Shown: positions 45,471 to 55,613 of the stretch, piece after piece
How positions within the stretch are numbered: position 1 is the stretch's first letter
Layout of the letters: the number at the start of each line of letters is the position of its first letter
NCBI RefSeq assembly: GCF_900155615.1
Contig: NZ_FUHT01000004.1
Coordinates: 124,001 to 188,000, forward strand
DNA from: Massiliimalia massiliensis
GTDB taxonomy: Bacteria; Bacillota; Clostridia; Oscillospirales; Ruminococcaceae
Direction of reading: 5' to 3'
Length of the DNA stretch: 64,000 nt
Program-made: the position numbers and the translations under genes
Notes under the pieces: generated by a model
Database searches by the model: none
Told to the model about the DNA's origin: nothing
The model's input: the letters and a program-made list of their open reading frames with translations, nothing else

Positions 45471-46907
45471 ATGAAGCTTTCAGAGCTGATTCAGGGGATT
45501 GACATCCAGTCGCCCTACCATGATTATGAAGTAAAGGATATCAGAAATAATTCTAAGCTGGTAGAGCCGGGCGACATCTATGTTGCGATTAAAGGCAGCA
45601 ATGTAGACGGACATCGCTTTGCAGCAGATGCAGCCGCTCGCGGGGCCAGGACTGTTGTGGTAGAACAGGATATGGGCCTTGAAAATCAATTGATTGTCCA
45701 GGATACCAAAAAAGCCTATGCGATGCTCTGTGCGAACTTCTTCGGAAATCCTTCCGAAAGGATCAAACTAATCGGTGTAACCGGAACAAACGGAAAAACC
45801 TCAACCACTACGATTATCAAATCGATCCTGGAAGCCGCCGGGCTGAAAACCGGGCTGATCGGGACGATTCAGATCGAATATGGCGCTGTAGTAAAGCCAA
45901 ACCCGAATACCACGCCGGACGCTTATATGTTCCAGAAAACTCTAAAGGAGATGCTGGACGCAGGCTGCTGTTATGTAGTCAGCGAAATATCCTCCCATGC
46001 ACTCGCGCAGGAACGGATTTTAGGGAGCCGGTTTGAGGTCTGTGGGTTTACCAACCTGACCCAGGATCACCTTGATTATCACAAGGATATGGAAGATTAT
46101 TTTCTCGCAAAGAAAAAACTGTTTACGATGGGGAAATATAATGTTGTCAATATCCACGACGCCTATGGAAGGAGACTCGCGGAAGAACTGCCCGAAAAGC
46201 CTGTCACCTTTTCGGTTTCTGACCCGAATGCGGATTTTTACGCGAGTGAGATCGAATGTACGGCAAGCTCGGTACATTTCCGGATGACTCATGGCGGAGT
46301 AACCAGCAGGGTGATTTTTGCGATCCCAGGGCTGTATTCGGTAGAAAACGCGCTGGCGGCAATCAGCATCTGCAGGGTGCTGGGCATCTCGATGGATACG
46401 ATTATTTCTGCGCTGGCAAAAATTAAAGGCGTGAAGGGCAGATGTGAAATCATTTTCTCAAACAGCCGGTTTATGGTGGTTTGTGATTATGCCCATACGC
46501 CGGATGGGATTGAAAATATTCTGCAGAGCTTAAAGGCAGTATCGAAAGGGAGGGTGGTTGCCGTATTCGGATGCGGCGGCGACCGTGACCGTACCAAACG
46601 TCCGTTGATGGCGGAGGCCTGCGAAAAATACGCGGATTTTATCATTGTAACATCTGACAATCCTAGGAGTGAGGATCCGGAAGCAATTATCGGGGATATT
46701 CTTCCGGGGATGAGCGGAAAGGTGGATTTTGTAAAACGCACCGACAGGACTGAAGCCATCCGCTATGCGATGGAGAATGCTCAGCAGGACGATGTCATTG
46801 TACTGCTGGGGAAAGGGCATGAAACCTATCAGATCCTGAAAAACGAAACCATCCATTATGATGAACGGGAAGTAGTGGCCCAGATTGCAAAGAATTTAAA
46901 TGAATGA
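45471..46907 (+). CDS. murE: UDP-MurNAc-tripeptide ligase (meso-diaminopimelate type)
   Basis: 478 residues. ATP loop GVTGTNGKTSTTTI, central SSHALAQERI and the specificity motif DNPR (TSDNPRSEDP, about residue 405) that selects meso-diaminopimelate. Product goes to MurF, encoded next. Indicates a Gram-positive wall with mDAP. Confidence 0.96.
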   Translation: MKLSELIQGIDIQSPYHDYEVKDIRNNSKLVEPGDIYVAIKGSNVDGHRFAADAAARGARTVVVEQDMGLENQLIVQDTKKAYAMLCANFFGNPSERIKLIGVTGTNGKTSTTTIIKSILEAAGLKTGLIGTIQIEYGAVVKPNPNTTPDAYMFQKTLKEMLDAGCCYVVSEISSHALAQERILGSRFEVCGFTNLTQDHLDYHKDMEDYFLAKKKLFTMGKYNVVNIHDAYGRRLAEELPEKPVTFSVSDPNADFYASEIECTASSVHFRMTHGGVTSRVIFAIPGLYSVENALAAISICRVLGISMDTIISALAKIKGVKGRCEIIFSNSRFMVVCDYAHTPDGIENILQSLKAVSKGRVVAVFGCGGDRDRTKRPLMAEACEKYADFIIVTSDNPRSEDPEAIIGDILPGMSGKVDFVKRTDRTEAIRYAMENAQQDDVIVLLGKGHETYQILKNETIHYDEREVVAQIAKNLNE

Positions 46908-46924
46908 GGAAATGAGGACAGAGC

Positions 46925-48310
46925 GTGCAGAGGATGACATTGCAGGAAATCGCGGAAGCGGTGGATGGTAAATTAAACCATGACAGCAAGCTTTCGGTAG
47001 ATGAAATTTCTACCGATACCCGGAAAATCAGCCCTGGATGCCTCTACCTGGCATTGTCCGGGGAACGGTTTGACGGGCATGATTTTATAGAAAAGGCGTT
47101 TGAAGCCGGCGCTTTGGCGGCAATCAGCAGCCGGGAAATGAAAACGGAGCATCCGGTGATTCTGGTAGAGGATACCCGGCTTGCCCTGGGAAGGCTGGCG
47201 GCTTATTATAAAGAAAAGCATTCCCTTTTCACAGTCGGCGTTACCGGGAGCGTAGGGAAAACCTCGACGAAGGAAATGATCGCGGCGGTTCTTTCACGAA
47301 AATACCGCGTTCATAAAACGCAGGGGAATTTTAATAATGATATCGGCCTGCCGATGACACTGCTTGGGATTGAGCCTGCGCATACGGCGGCGGTGATCGA
47401 GATGGGAATGTCGGCGCTTGGGGAGATCAGCTACCTTTCCAAGCTCGCGCAGCCTGATCTTGCTGTTATTACCAACATCGGCGTTTCCCATTTGGAAAAT
47501 CTGGGAACGCGGGAAAATATCCTCAAGGCAAAGCTTGAAATCTTGGATGGGATGAAGCCGGATGGCAAGATTGTCTTAAACGGGGATAATGACATGCTCA
47601 AAACCCTGGAGGAGGCGGAGCTTCTGAAGGATCGGGCGGTTTGGTTTGGGCTTGAAGCCCGGCAGGGAATGGTTTGGGCGGAAAACGTCCTAGAAGAAAA
47701 CGACAGCACCTATTTTACCTTTGTTTATCAGGGAAAGCGGTATCCGGCGGTTTTACCGGCGATTGGTATCCATAATGTATATAACGCGCTTGCAGGTTTC
47801 TGCGTTGGAATCCTTTCGGGAATTGCCCCGGAAGAAATTGTAGAAGCGGTGAAGGGTTACCAAAACGCCGGTATGCGGCAGAGCATACAGGAGTATGACG
47901 GAATTAAGGTCATCGCGGATTGCTATAACGCCAGTCCGGACTCGATGCGTTCTGCGCTGGATGTCATCCGGAAGGTAGAATGCGGAGGGAAGCGTTTCGC
48001 CGTCTTGGGGGATATGCTGGAGCTTGGGCCCAAATCGGCAGAACTGCATTTTGAGGTGGGGCGGCTTGCGGCGCAGGCCGGCCTTAACGGATTGATATGC
48101 TGCGGAGAGCAGTCGGCAGAGATTGCACGCGGGGCAGAGGAACATGGTCTGAAAACGGTGTTCCATACCGTGCGGAAGGCAGAGGCAGCCGAATGGCTGC
48201 AGGAAAATCTCCGCAAAGGTGACGCAGTAATCTTTAAGGCAAGCCGAGGGATGAAGCTGGAAGAATTGATAACGACAGTGTTTGGAAAAGCGGGAGGATC
48301 AATAAAATGA
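46925..48310 (+). CDS. murF: UDP-MurNAc-tripeptide--D-Ala-D-Ala ligase
   Basis: 461 residues. Mur ligase ATP loop GVTGSVGKTSTKEMI, QGNFNNDIGLPMTLL and the C-terminal YNASPDSMRSAL of MurF. GTG start; its stop overlaps the mraY start (ATGA), a coupled pair. Confidence 0.95.
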   Translation: MQRMTLQEIAEAVDGKLNHDSKLSVDEISTDTRKISPGCLYLALSGERFDGHDFIEKAFEAGALAAISSREMKTEHPVILVEDTRLALGRLAAYYKEKHSLFTVGVTGSVGKTSTKEMIAAVLSRKYRVHKTQGNFNNDIGLPMTLLGIEPAHTAAVIEMGMSALGEISYLSKLAQPDLAVITNIGVSHLENLGTRENILKAKLEILDGMKPDGKIVLNGDNDMLKTLEEAELLKDRAVWFGLEARQGMVWAENVLEENDSTYFTFVYQGKRYPAVLPAIGIHNVYNALAGFCVGILSGIAPEEIVEAVKGYQNAGMRQSIQEYDGIKVIADCYNASPDSMRSALDVIRKVECGGKRFAVLGDMLELGPKSAELHFEVGRLAAQAGLNGLICCGEQSAEIARGAEEHGLKTVFHTVRKAEAAEWLQENLRKGDAVIFKASRGMKLEELITTVFGKAGGSIK

Positions 48311-49323
48311 ACAACATATTGGGAAGCAGTGGAGTTGCAACGATCTTAACTGCTGTGATTGCATTCGCATTGACAGCTTCACTGGGCATCTTTCTGGTGC
48401 CGTACCTGAAAAAATTAAAATATGGCCAAACCATCAAGGAGATTGGCCCGACCTGGCATCAGGCCAAGCAGGGCACGCCGACAATGGGCGGCATTATGTT
48501 TATCATCGGGATTATTGTAGCGGTAATTGTCGGGTATATTACCGCGTGGATCGCCTTTGACTATAAAGCGGACCAGGTGCAGACTGTAAAGCTGGCTGCC
48601 GGTGTTGTCCTTGCGCTCGGCTTTGGGTTAATGGGATACATTGACGACTATATCAAGGTGGTCAAAAAACGGAATCTCGGATTGCGTGCCAGGGAAAAGC
48701 TGATTATTCAGTTTTTCCTCACAGTCGGATATCTGTTCATCCTGACAATGGCGGGCGCGGTTTCCACGATTGTCGAAATTCCGTTTTTTGGCCAGGTTAA
48801 TTTCGGATGGTTTTATTATCCGTTTATGGTGGTTTTGATTATCGGCTTTGTCAACGCCGTTAACCTGACGGACGGGGTGGACGGCCTTGCTTCTTCTGTC
48901 ACCTTTGTGTTTGCGCTGGCGTTTATGGTTTACACCATGAAGCTTTCGCTTCCCTATCTGGGGTTGTTTGCAGTAGCGACCGCGGCCGGATGCTTAGGCT
49001 TTTTGATGTGGAATTTCCATCCTGCAAAGGTGTTTATGGGAGACACCGGTTCAATGTTTTTAGGCGGATGCGTGGTGGCGCTGGCGTTTGGGCTGGATAT
49101 GCCGCTGCTCCTCTTTATTGCCGGGATTATCTACTGGTGTGAGGCTGGCTCTGTGATCCTGCAGGTGATCAGCTTTAAGACCACCGGGAAACGGATCTTT
49201 AAGATGAGCCCTATCCATCACCATTTTGAAATGAGCGGCTGGAGTGAAGTGAAGATTGTAACGGTATTTTCGTTGGTGACATTGATTTTCTGCGTGATCG
49301 GATATTTTGCTCTTCCCATGTAA
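48307..49323 (+). CDS. mraY: phospho-N-acetylmuramoyl-pentapeptide transferase
   Basis: 338 residues, ten membrane helices. It transfers phospho-MurNAc-pentapeptide to undecaprenyl phosphate to make lipid I. Motifs: GTPTMGG, DDYIKV, NLTDGVDGL and PIHHHFE. The next gene is ftsW; the usual murD between them is absent. Confidence 0.96.
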   Translation: MNNILGSSGVATILTAVIAFALTASLGIFLVPYLKKLKYGQTIKEIGPTWHQAKQGTPTMGGIMFIIGIIVAVIVGYITAWIAFDYKADQVQTVKLAAGVVLALGFGLMGYIDDYIKVVKKRNLGLRAREKLIIQFFLTVGYLFILTMAGAVSTIVEIPFFGQVNFGWFYYPFMVVLIIGFVNAVNLTDGVDGLASSVTFVFALAFMVYTMKLSLPYLGLFAVATAAGCLGFLMWNFHPAKVFMGDTGSMFLGGCVVALAFGLDMPLLLFIAGIIYWCEAGSVILQVISFKTTGKRIFKMSPIHHHFEMSGWSEVKIVTVFSLVTLIFCVIGYFALPM

Positions 49324-49380
49324 TGCTGATATCTTCTGAAAATCAAGTTATACTATATTTAGGAAAGAGGGTGGAGCGGC

Positions 49381-50577
49381 TTGCAGAGTTCTCACATGGC
49401 GGATAGCGCCGCCGCAAGGAAAAAAATATTCAGACGGGAGAAGCCGGCAAAAAAACAGGTTCGTGCAAAACGGCGTTCGATTGGGGAAATGGACACCGCG
49501 TTTTTGCTGATTGTTTTGATTTTGCTGGCCTTCGGGCTGATTATGGTTTTTTCTGCAAGCTATGCAAATGCGCTCTATTATGACCACGACAGCTTGCTTT
49601 ATATTAAAAAACAGGGCCTGTTTGCAGTGGTCGGAATCGTGGCGATGCTGCTGATATCAAAAATTGATTACCGTTGGTATAAGAAATTTGTTCTGCCGAT
49701 CTACCTGTTTGGCCTTGGCCTGCTGGTGGTTGTGCTTTTCTTTGAACATAACGGCGCCCGACGATGGATTAATCTCGGCCCGCTTGGAACCTTCCAGCCC
49801 TCAGAATATATGAAGCTGGCGGTTATCATTATATTTGCTACAATGATTGCCGCGAACTATGAACGGATGAGAACAGGTTATGGTTTCTGGCCTTTTTTTG
49901 CGCTGCTGATCCCGGTAGTCGGGCTTATGATGCTGGAACCGCATCTTTCGGGTACTATTATCATTTGTGCGATCGCGGGAGTTATGATGTTTGTCGGCGG
50001 GACAAAACCGAAATACTTCCTACTGATGCTGGCAGCCCTGGCGGCGATGGTTGTAGCAGTTATTTTGATTAAGGATGTTTCCTATATCACCTCCCGTATT
50101 CACAATTGGCTTGATCCATTTGGGAATGAAAATATCCATGATAAGGTTTGGCAGACCTGCCAATCGCTGATTGCCATCGGATCCGGCGGTATCATGGGGC
50201 TTGGCCTGGGCGGTTCGCAGCAAAAATACCTGTACCTGCCTGAACCGCAGAACGACTTTATCTTTGCCATTGTTTGTGAAGAGCTGGGCCTGATCGGTGC
50301 GATTCTGGTGATTACCCTGTTTGTGCTGCTGGTTTACCGCGGCTTTTCCATTGCGAACCAGGCTCCGGATAAATTTGGCGCAATGCTGGCGATTGGAATT
50401 ACCGTTCAAATCGGAATACAGGCGCTTTTGAACATCGCGGTTGTGACAAATGCCATCCCGAATACCGGGATCAGCCTCCCGTTTTTCAGCTATGGGGGTA
50501 CCGCGCTGCTGATGCAGCTTGCGGAGATGGGGATTTTGTTAAATATCTCCAGGCATTCAGTAATAGAAAAGCCCTGA
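49381..50577 (+). CDS. ftsW: lipid II polymerase FtsW (SEDS family)
   Basis: 398 residues, ten predicted membrane helices with SEDS motifs: GARRWINLGPLGTFQPSEYMK, PEPQNDFIFA and NTGISLPFFSYGG. Start TTG 49381 after AGGGTGGAG, or ATG 49396. Partner of the class B PBP in the septal wall synthase. A cytoplasmic N-terminal tail of about 35 basic residues precedes the first helix. Confidence 0.94.
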   Translation: MQSSHMADSAAARKKIFRREKPAKKQVRAKRRSIGEMDTAFLLIVLILLAFGLIMVFSASYANALYYDHDSLLYIKKQGLFAVVGIVAMLLISKIDYRWYKKFVLPIYLFGLGLLVVVLFFEHNGARRWINLGPLGTFQPSEYMKLAVIIIFATMIAANYERMRTGYGFWPFFALLIPVVGLMMLEPHLSGTIIICAIAGVMMFVGGTKPKYFLLMLAALAAMVVAVILIKDVSYITSRIHNWLDPFGNENIHDKVWQTCQSLIAIGSGGIMGLGLGGSQQKYLYLPEPQNDFIFAIVCEELGLIGAILVITLFVLLVYRGFSIANQAPDKFGAMLAIGITVQIGIQALLNIAVVTNAIPNTGISLPFFSYGGTALLMQLAEMGILLNISRHSVIEKP

Positions 50578-50641
50578 TAGGGTTGATATTAGGAAGAAAG
50601 GATTTGTGTCCCGTCATTTGCGGGAAACAAAGGATAAATTG

Positions 50642-51775
50642 ATGAGAGTATTGTTAGCAGGGGGAGGAACAGCCGGGCATATTAATCCGGCGATTGCCAT
50701 TGCGCAGTATATCCGTTCCAAGGACGAACGGGCGGAAATTTTATTCGCCGGTACGCCGCAAGGAATGGAAGCGCAGCTTGTTGCAAAAGCTGGATTTGAT
50801 TTTACGCCGGTTCAGGTCAGCGGGTTCCGCCGGAAATTGTCGGTACAGAATATCGTACACAACATAAAGACAGTCTGTCACGTGGTGACAGCAGATTTTG
50901 TCTCCAAGAGGATCATCCGGGATTTTCAGCCTGATGTGGTCATCGGAACAGGCGGATATGTCAGCGGGCCGGTCGTGCTTGCCGCTGCAAAACTTGGGAT
51001 AAAAACCATGATCCATGAACAGAATGCCTTTCCGGGCGTGACCAATAAGCTGCTGGCCAAAAAGGTGGATACGGTCATGCTGGCAGTAGCGGAGGCAAAA
51101 GAGCATTTTGACCCGGAGGCACACTGTGAGGTGGTTGGTAATCCGGTGCGGCAGAGCGTGATTTTTAAGACAAAAGAGGAAGCGAGAAAGTCGTTGGGAT
51201 TGGATAAGAAGGTTTGTATCCTCTCCTTTGGCGGAAGTCTTGGCGCAAAAGTAATAAATCATGCGGCTGCGGACTTAATCGAATGGAATTACCAGCAGGA
51301 TAAGATCAACCATATCCATGGATACGGCAGGCTGGGAAAGGAACACTTTCCTCAGATGGTTGAGGAACGGGGAATCCCGTTTGGGAAGCTGCTTGGAAAA
51401 AAGGCCGATCCGAACATTGATGTGCGGGAATATATCGATAATATGGATACCTGCCTGGCAGCGGCTGACCTGGTGATCTGCAGGTCTGGAGCCATTACCT
51501 TAAGCGAGCTGCAGGCAACCGGAAAAGCCTCTATTTTGGTTCCTTCCCCTTATGTGGCGGAGAACCATCAGTTTCATAATGCGATGGTGCTTGTCAACCA
51601 TGGCGCTGCGATGCTGATAGAGGAAAAGGACTATGACAAAGACAGCTTTCTCAGGATGATAGAATCGGTTTATCAGGATCGTGAAAAGTTAAACCAATTA
51701 GGCAAAAATGCGTCAAAATTGGCGATTTTGGACAGCACAGAGCGCATTTACCGCTTAATTTGTGGTTTAATCTGA
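50642..51775 (+). CDS. murG: UDP-GlcNAc transferase making lipid II
   Basis: 377 residues. N-terminal GGGTAGHINPAIAIA loop, HEQNAFPG, and C-terminal CRSGAITLSELQATGKASILVPSPY are MurG. ATG 50642 begins the conserved sequence and has AAAGGA nearby; a GTG at 50606 would add twelve residues not seen in the family. Confidence 0.95.
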   Translation: MRVLLAGGGTAGHINPAIAIAQYIRSKDERAEILFAGTPQGMEAQLVAKAGFDFTPVQVSGFRRKLSVQNIVHNIKTVCHVVTADFVSKRIIRDFQPDVVIGTGGYVSGPVVLAAAKLGIKTMIHEQNAFPGVTNKLLAKKVDTVMLAVAEAKEHFDPEAHCEVVGNPVRQSVIFKTKEEARKSLGLDKKVCILSFGGSLGAKVINHAAADLIEWNYQQDKINHIHGYGRLGKEHFPQMVEERGIPFGKLLGKKADPNIDVREYIDNMDTCLAAADLVICRSGAITLSELQATGKASILVPSPYVAENHQFHNAMVLVNHGAAMLIEEKDYDKDSFLRMIESVYQDREKLNQLGKNASKLAILDSTERIYRLICGLI

Positions 51776-51853
51776 TTTTTGGGCATCACCAACTCCCTTG
51801 ATTATGCATAGGATACGGTATGAATTCAATGCAGGATGAAAGGGTGTTTCGGG

Positions 51854-53113
51854 ATGAGCGTGTTAGAAGTAGAAGGCGGACGCAGACTGACAGGTGAAAT
51901 CGACATTCAGGGGGCCAAAAACAGCTCACTGCCGATTTTAGCTGCGACTCTGTTAAGCGGAGAAAAGCAGATCATCCATAATTGTCCGCAGCTCAGTGAT
52001 GTTGACGCTGCGGTAAAAATTTTAGAATATTTAGGGTGTACAGTCAAACGGGAGGAGCACACCCTGGAAATTGATCCGGGGTCGGTATCCAGATGGGATA
52101 TCCCAGAGGATTTGATGCGTGAAATGCGTTCATCAATTGTTTTTCTGGGTGCAATTCTGGCACGAATGGGAAAAGCGCTGCTCTCGATGCCGGGCGGCTG
52201 TGAGCTTGGGCCCCGCCCAATCGATCTGCACCTGGATGCGCTGAGAAAGCTCGGCGTCACCATAGAGGATGAGCACGGGTATCTTCAGTGCAAGGCGGAA
52301 GACGGTTTACATAGTGCAAAGGTGATTTTGGCCTTCCCCAGTGTGGGAGCAACAGAAAACATCCTGCTTGCCAGTGTACTTGCAAAGGGCACGACTGTCA
52401 TCAGCAATGCGGCACAGGAGCCCGAAATCATTGATCTTGCCGATTTTCTCAACCGATGCGGAGCGAAAGTCCGCGGGGCGGGGAAAAGCACAATTGTAAT
52501 TGACGGTGTGGAAAGGCTGCATGCGGCAGAGCATGCGGTGATTCCAGACAGGATTGTAGCTGCGACCTATCTTTGCTGCGGTGCTATTACCGGCGGGGAG
52601 CTGCTGTTAAAGCATGTCAACCCGAACGACCTGGAAAGTATGATCCCGTTTTTTGAGGAAATGGGTGCTACGATTTCAGCAGGGCATCACAGCGTTTATC
52701 TGAAGGCACCCTCTGTTTTGAAAAGTGTGCGCAGCATCCGGACAATGCCGTATCCCGGATTTCCAACTGATGCACAGGCGCCGTTTATGTCGGTGCTGAC
52801 TGTTGCGAACGGCAGCAGTATGTTTGTGGAAAATATTTTTGAAAACCGGTATAAGCATGTCCCGGAGCTCTGCAGAATGGGCGCGGATATCAAAGTTGAA
52901 GGCCGGGTATGCGTGGTCAATGGAATCAGCCGGTTGACCGGAGCAGTGGTTCGGGCAGAAGATCTGCGCGGCGGAGCGGCACTGATTGTAGCCGGGCTGA
53001 AGGCACAGGGGAAAACAGTGATCCGCAATATTCATCACATTGACCGGGGCTATGAGAAAATAGAAGACAGTATCATGCAGATTGGCGGCATGATCCGGCG
53101 GATGGAAGAATAG
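51854..53113 (+). CDS. murA: UDP-N-acetylglucosamine 1-carboxyvinyltransferase
   Basis: 419 residues. It starts the pathway by adding enolpyruvate to UDP-GlcNAc. GAKNSSLP motif near the N terminus and the catalytic Cys in the flexible loop (LSMPGGCELGPRP), so fosfomycin-type inhibition is expected. ATG 51854 after AAAGGGTG. Its place between murG and ftsQ is common in Clostridia. Confidence 0.95.
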   Translation: MSVLEVEGGRRLTGEIDIQGAKNSSLPILAATLLSGEKQIIHNCPQLSDVDAAVKILEYLGCTVKREEHTLEIDPGSVSRWDIPEDLMREMRSSIVFLGAILARMGKALLSMPGGCELGPRPIDLHLDALRKLGVTIEDEHGYLQCKAEDGLHSAKVILAFPSVGATENILLASVLAKGTTVISNAAQEPEIIDLADFLNRCGAKVRGAGKSTIVIDGVERLHAAEHAVIPDRIVAATYLCCGAITGGELLLKHVNPNDLESMIPFFEEMGATISAGHHSVYLKAPSVLKSVRSIRTMPYPGFPTDAQAPFMSVLTVANGSSMFVENIFENRYKHVPELCRMGADIKVEGRVCVVNGISRLTGAVVRAEDLRGGAALIVAGLKAQGKTVIRNIHHIDRGYEKIEDSIMQIGGMIRRMEE

Positions 53114-53143
53114 GCCGGGATAGATAGTTCAAAGGAGAAGTTC

Positions 53144-54277
53144 ATGAAGAGGCAGAAGTTAAAAAAGAGAAAAGTCAATATGAACCAGCATTCTGCCCCG
53201 CGTGTGAAATCAAAGGAAATCTCGGCCGGACAGAAAAAAAGAGAAAAAGCACAGAGGCAGTTTCAGCAGAAACAGGCCGGCAAAGGCGGTACAAACACGG
53301 CACAGCGGCCTGCGCGTCCAGTGAATGGTATGGATGCACGTCAGCGCGCTGCACAAAGACGCGCGATTGAAATGCAGCAGTTATTACAGGATATTCCGCA
53401 GGCACAGGAGAAAAACAAAAAGAGGATGCGTGACCAGGCGCGGGCGGAAAACAGCCGGCGCCATAAAAAACGCAGACGGCGCAATAGGAGCCTTTATTAT
53501 ATTTTGATTCTTTTTTTTGTCCTGATTACAGGAATTACCCTTTCGGTTACGGTTTTCTTTAATATTAAGACAATGACTGTAACAGGGGGCGGGGACTATA
53601 CTGCAGAGGAATTGGCGCGGATCGGCAATGTGGCGGCAGGGGACAATCTGTTCCGTCTGAACCTGAGCCGGATGGAAGAGGATATCTTAAAGCAGAGCAT
53701 TGATATTGATGAAATTTCGATCAAACGCTCTCTGCCGGAAACACTTCGGTTTGAGGTGACGCCTGCCTCCCCGGCATTGGCTGTTTATTTTGAAAAACAG
53801 TATTACATTTTGAGTTCGGGCGGCCGGCTGATTGCTGTTTCTGAATCGCCGGAAGGATATGAGGAGCTGATCATCGTGACCGGGATTGACCTGTCCAAAC
53901 AGAAAATCGGGAGCTTTGTCAATAGCAGCGAGGATTATCAGGAAGCAAACGACCTGCTCGAAAGCCTGTCTGCCCACGAGCTGGGCAGTGTCAACGGGAT
54001 TTCCATGAAAAACGGTGTAGAGATCAAGGTGAATATTGGAAATAGAATTTGTCTGCAGATTGGCAGTGCCATCGGCTTGGAGGATAAGCTCCTGTTGGCA
54101 AGGCAGCTTCTTGCGGAAGAAATCAGTGAATCGGAAACCGGAGTGCTGGATGTATCAGAATCAGGCAAGGCATATTTCCGTCCAATGAATGAGGAGGAGC
54201 TTGTGAAGGAGCTTCCGAAGGGAAAAACTGGAAGCACAGAAGATTCAGACAGTCCAGAGGCAGAACCAAAAGAATAA
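53144..54277 (+). CDS. ftsQ: cell division protein FtsQ/DivIB
   Basis: 377 residues. Long basic cytoplasmic N terminus (1-112, many Lys/Arg/Gln), one helix (about 117-138), a POTRA domain (FNIKTMTVTGGGDYTAEELA) and a beta domain; acidic disordered tail. The N terminus is longer than usual for FtsQ, resembling DivIB. ftsA would normally follow; it does not. Confidence 0.9.
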   Translation: MKRQKLKKRKVNMNQHSAPRVKSKEISAGQKKREKAQRQFQQKQAGKGGTNTAQRPARPVNGMDARQRAAQRRAIEMQQLLQDIPQAQEKNKKRMRDQARAENSRRHKKRRRRNRSLYYILILFFVLITGITLSVTVFFNIKTMTVTGGGDYTAEELARIGNVAAGDNLFRLNLSRMEEDILKQSIDIDEISIKRSLPETLRFEVTPASPALAVYFEKQYYILSSGGRLIAVSESPEGYEELIIVTGIDLSKQKIGSFVNSSEDYQEANDLLESLSAHELGSVNGISMKNGVEIKVNIGNRICLQIGSAIGLEDKLLLARQLLAEEISESETGVLDVSESGKAYFRPMNEEELVKELPKGKTGSTEDSDSPEAEPKE

Positions 54278-54369
54278 ATTTTCCAGAATTGCTAATACTT
54301 TCAGTAAAAAATTCAAAAATTTGTTGCAGAAAATTACAGAAAGTACTGGATTTTTCAAAATGAATCTAG

Positions 54370-54375
54370 TATAAT
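54370..54375 (+). promoter_or_regulatory. candidate -10 for an ftsZ promoter
   Basis: TATAAT at 54370-54375 in the 186-base gap before ftsZ; only a weak -35 is seen 17 bases upstream. The gap itself suggests a separate promoter. Confidence 0.45.
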
Positions 54376-54463
54376 AAAAACATGTAATGAAAAATGGAAG
54401 ATTTATATACTTTTATCAGAAAAGTAAAATAGATGGAAAATCATCAACTAGGAGGATAAAAAT

Positions 54464-55534
54464 ATGACCTTTGCTCTGGACACAAATGATAACAATGTGG
54501 TAAACATTAAAGTAATCGGTGTTGGCGGAGGCGGTGGAAACGCTGTAAACCGCATGGTGGAATGTGGCGTTCAGGACGTAGAATTTATATCCTTGAACAC
54601 AGATAAAATGGTTTTAGATCGCTCTAAAGCTACATATAAAATCCAGATCGGCGATAAGCTGACCAAGGGAAGAGGCGCCGGCGGCGACCCGGAAAAAGGC
54701 GCGCGTGCGGCTGATGAAAGCAGGGAGGAAATTGAAGCGATCCTCAAGGGGACGCAGATGATTTTCATCACCGCAGGAATGGGCGGCGGAACCGGTACAG
54801 GTGCCGCGCCGATTGTTGCTGAGATTGCGAAAGAAATGGGGATTCTTACCGTTGGAATCGTGACAAAGCCGTTTGCGTTTGAAGGGAAACGGAGAATGTC
54901 CAATGCGGAAACCGGCTTGGCTGAACTGAGCAAGCATGTGGATGCCTTGGTTGTGATTCCGAATGAACGGCTGAAAAATATCACCGACCGCTGTCGGACA
55001 TTGACTGAAGCGTTTGCTGCTGCAGATGATATTTTAAGACAGGGTGTTCAGAGTATTTCTGACCTGATCAATATTCCTGGCTTTGTCAACCTGGACTTTG
55101 CGGACGTCAGCGCAGTGATGAAGGATGCCGGCTATGCTCATATGGGCGTCGGTTCTGGCACTGGCAAGGACAAAGCGCATGACGCGGCAATGGCGGCGAT
55201 CTCCAGCCCGCTTCTGGAAACTACCATTGACGGCGCGAGAGGGATTATTATTAATATTACAGCTCCTTCTGATATTGAATTTGAAGAAGCAGATGTTGCG
55301 ACCTCTATTATTTCCGATGCCGCGCATCCGGATGCAAATATCTTCTGGGGTATTGCGTTTGACGACAGCCTGCAGGATGAGATGAGAATTACTGTGATTG
55401 CAACCGGCTTTGAAAATGGGGAAGAGCAGTTCATTGTTCCGGATGCAGAAGCGGAAAAGGCGGCTGATAGCACACAAAAAGAGGATCTTGACTTTGATGT
55501 GTTTATGGATATTTTCAGAAACAAAAACCAGTAA
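54464..55534 (+). CDS. ftsZ: cell division GTPase FtsZ
   Basis: 356 residues. GTP-binding G-box [12 protein letters not shown] (about 105-116), T7 loop [11 protein letters not shown] and the N-terminal [15 protein letters not shown]. The C-terminal linker is short (about 30 residues) and ends [14 protein letters not shown]; the usual IPxFLR-like peptide that binds FtsA/SepF is changed. Ribosome site AGGAGGATA. Followed by a strong terminator. Confidence 0.97.
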   Translation: MTFALDTNDNNVVNIKVIGVGGGGGNAVNRMVECGVQDVEFISLNTDKMVLDRSKATYKIQIGDKLTKGRGAGGDPEKGARAADESREEIEAILKGTQMIFITAGMGGGTGTGAAPIVAEIAKEMGILTVGIVTKPFAFEGKRRMSNAETGLAELSKHVDALVVIPNERLKNITDRCRTLTEAFAAADDILRQGVQSISDLINIPGFVNLDFADVSAVMKDAGYAHMGVGSGTGKDKAHDAAMAAISSPLLETTIDGARGIIINITAPSDIEFEEADVATSIISDAAHPDANIFWGIAFDDSLQDEMRITVIATGFENGEEQFIVPDAEAEKAADSTQKEDLDFDVFMDIFRNKNQ

Positions 55535-55544
55535 GAACACAAGT

Positions 55545-55580
55545 AAAGCCCGATACAGTATCACTGTATCGGGCTTTTTT
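55545..55580 (+). terminator. terminator of ftsZ and the dcw cluster
   Basis: Fifteen-base perfect stem (AAAGCCCGATACAGT) with a three-base loop and six Ts. Confidence 0.92.
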
Positions 55581-55613
55581 AATTACATGAGGGAGATTTT
55601 GAACGGCCTTTGG

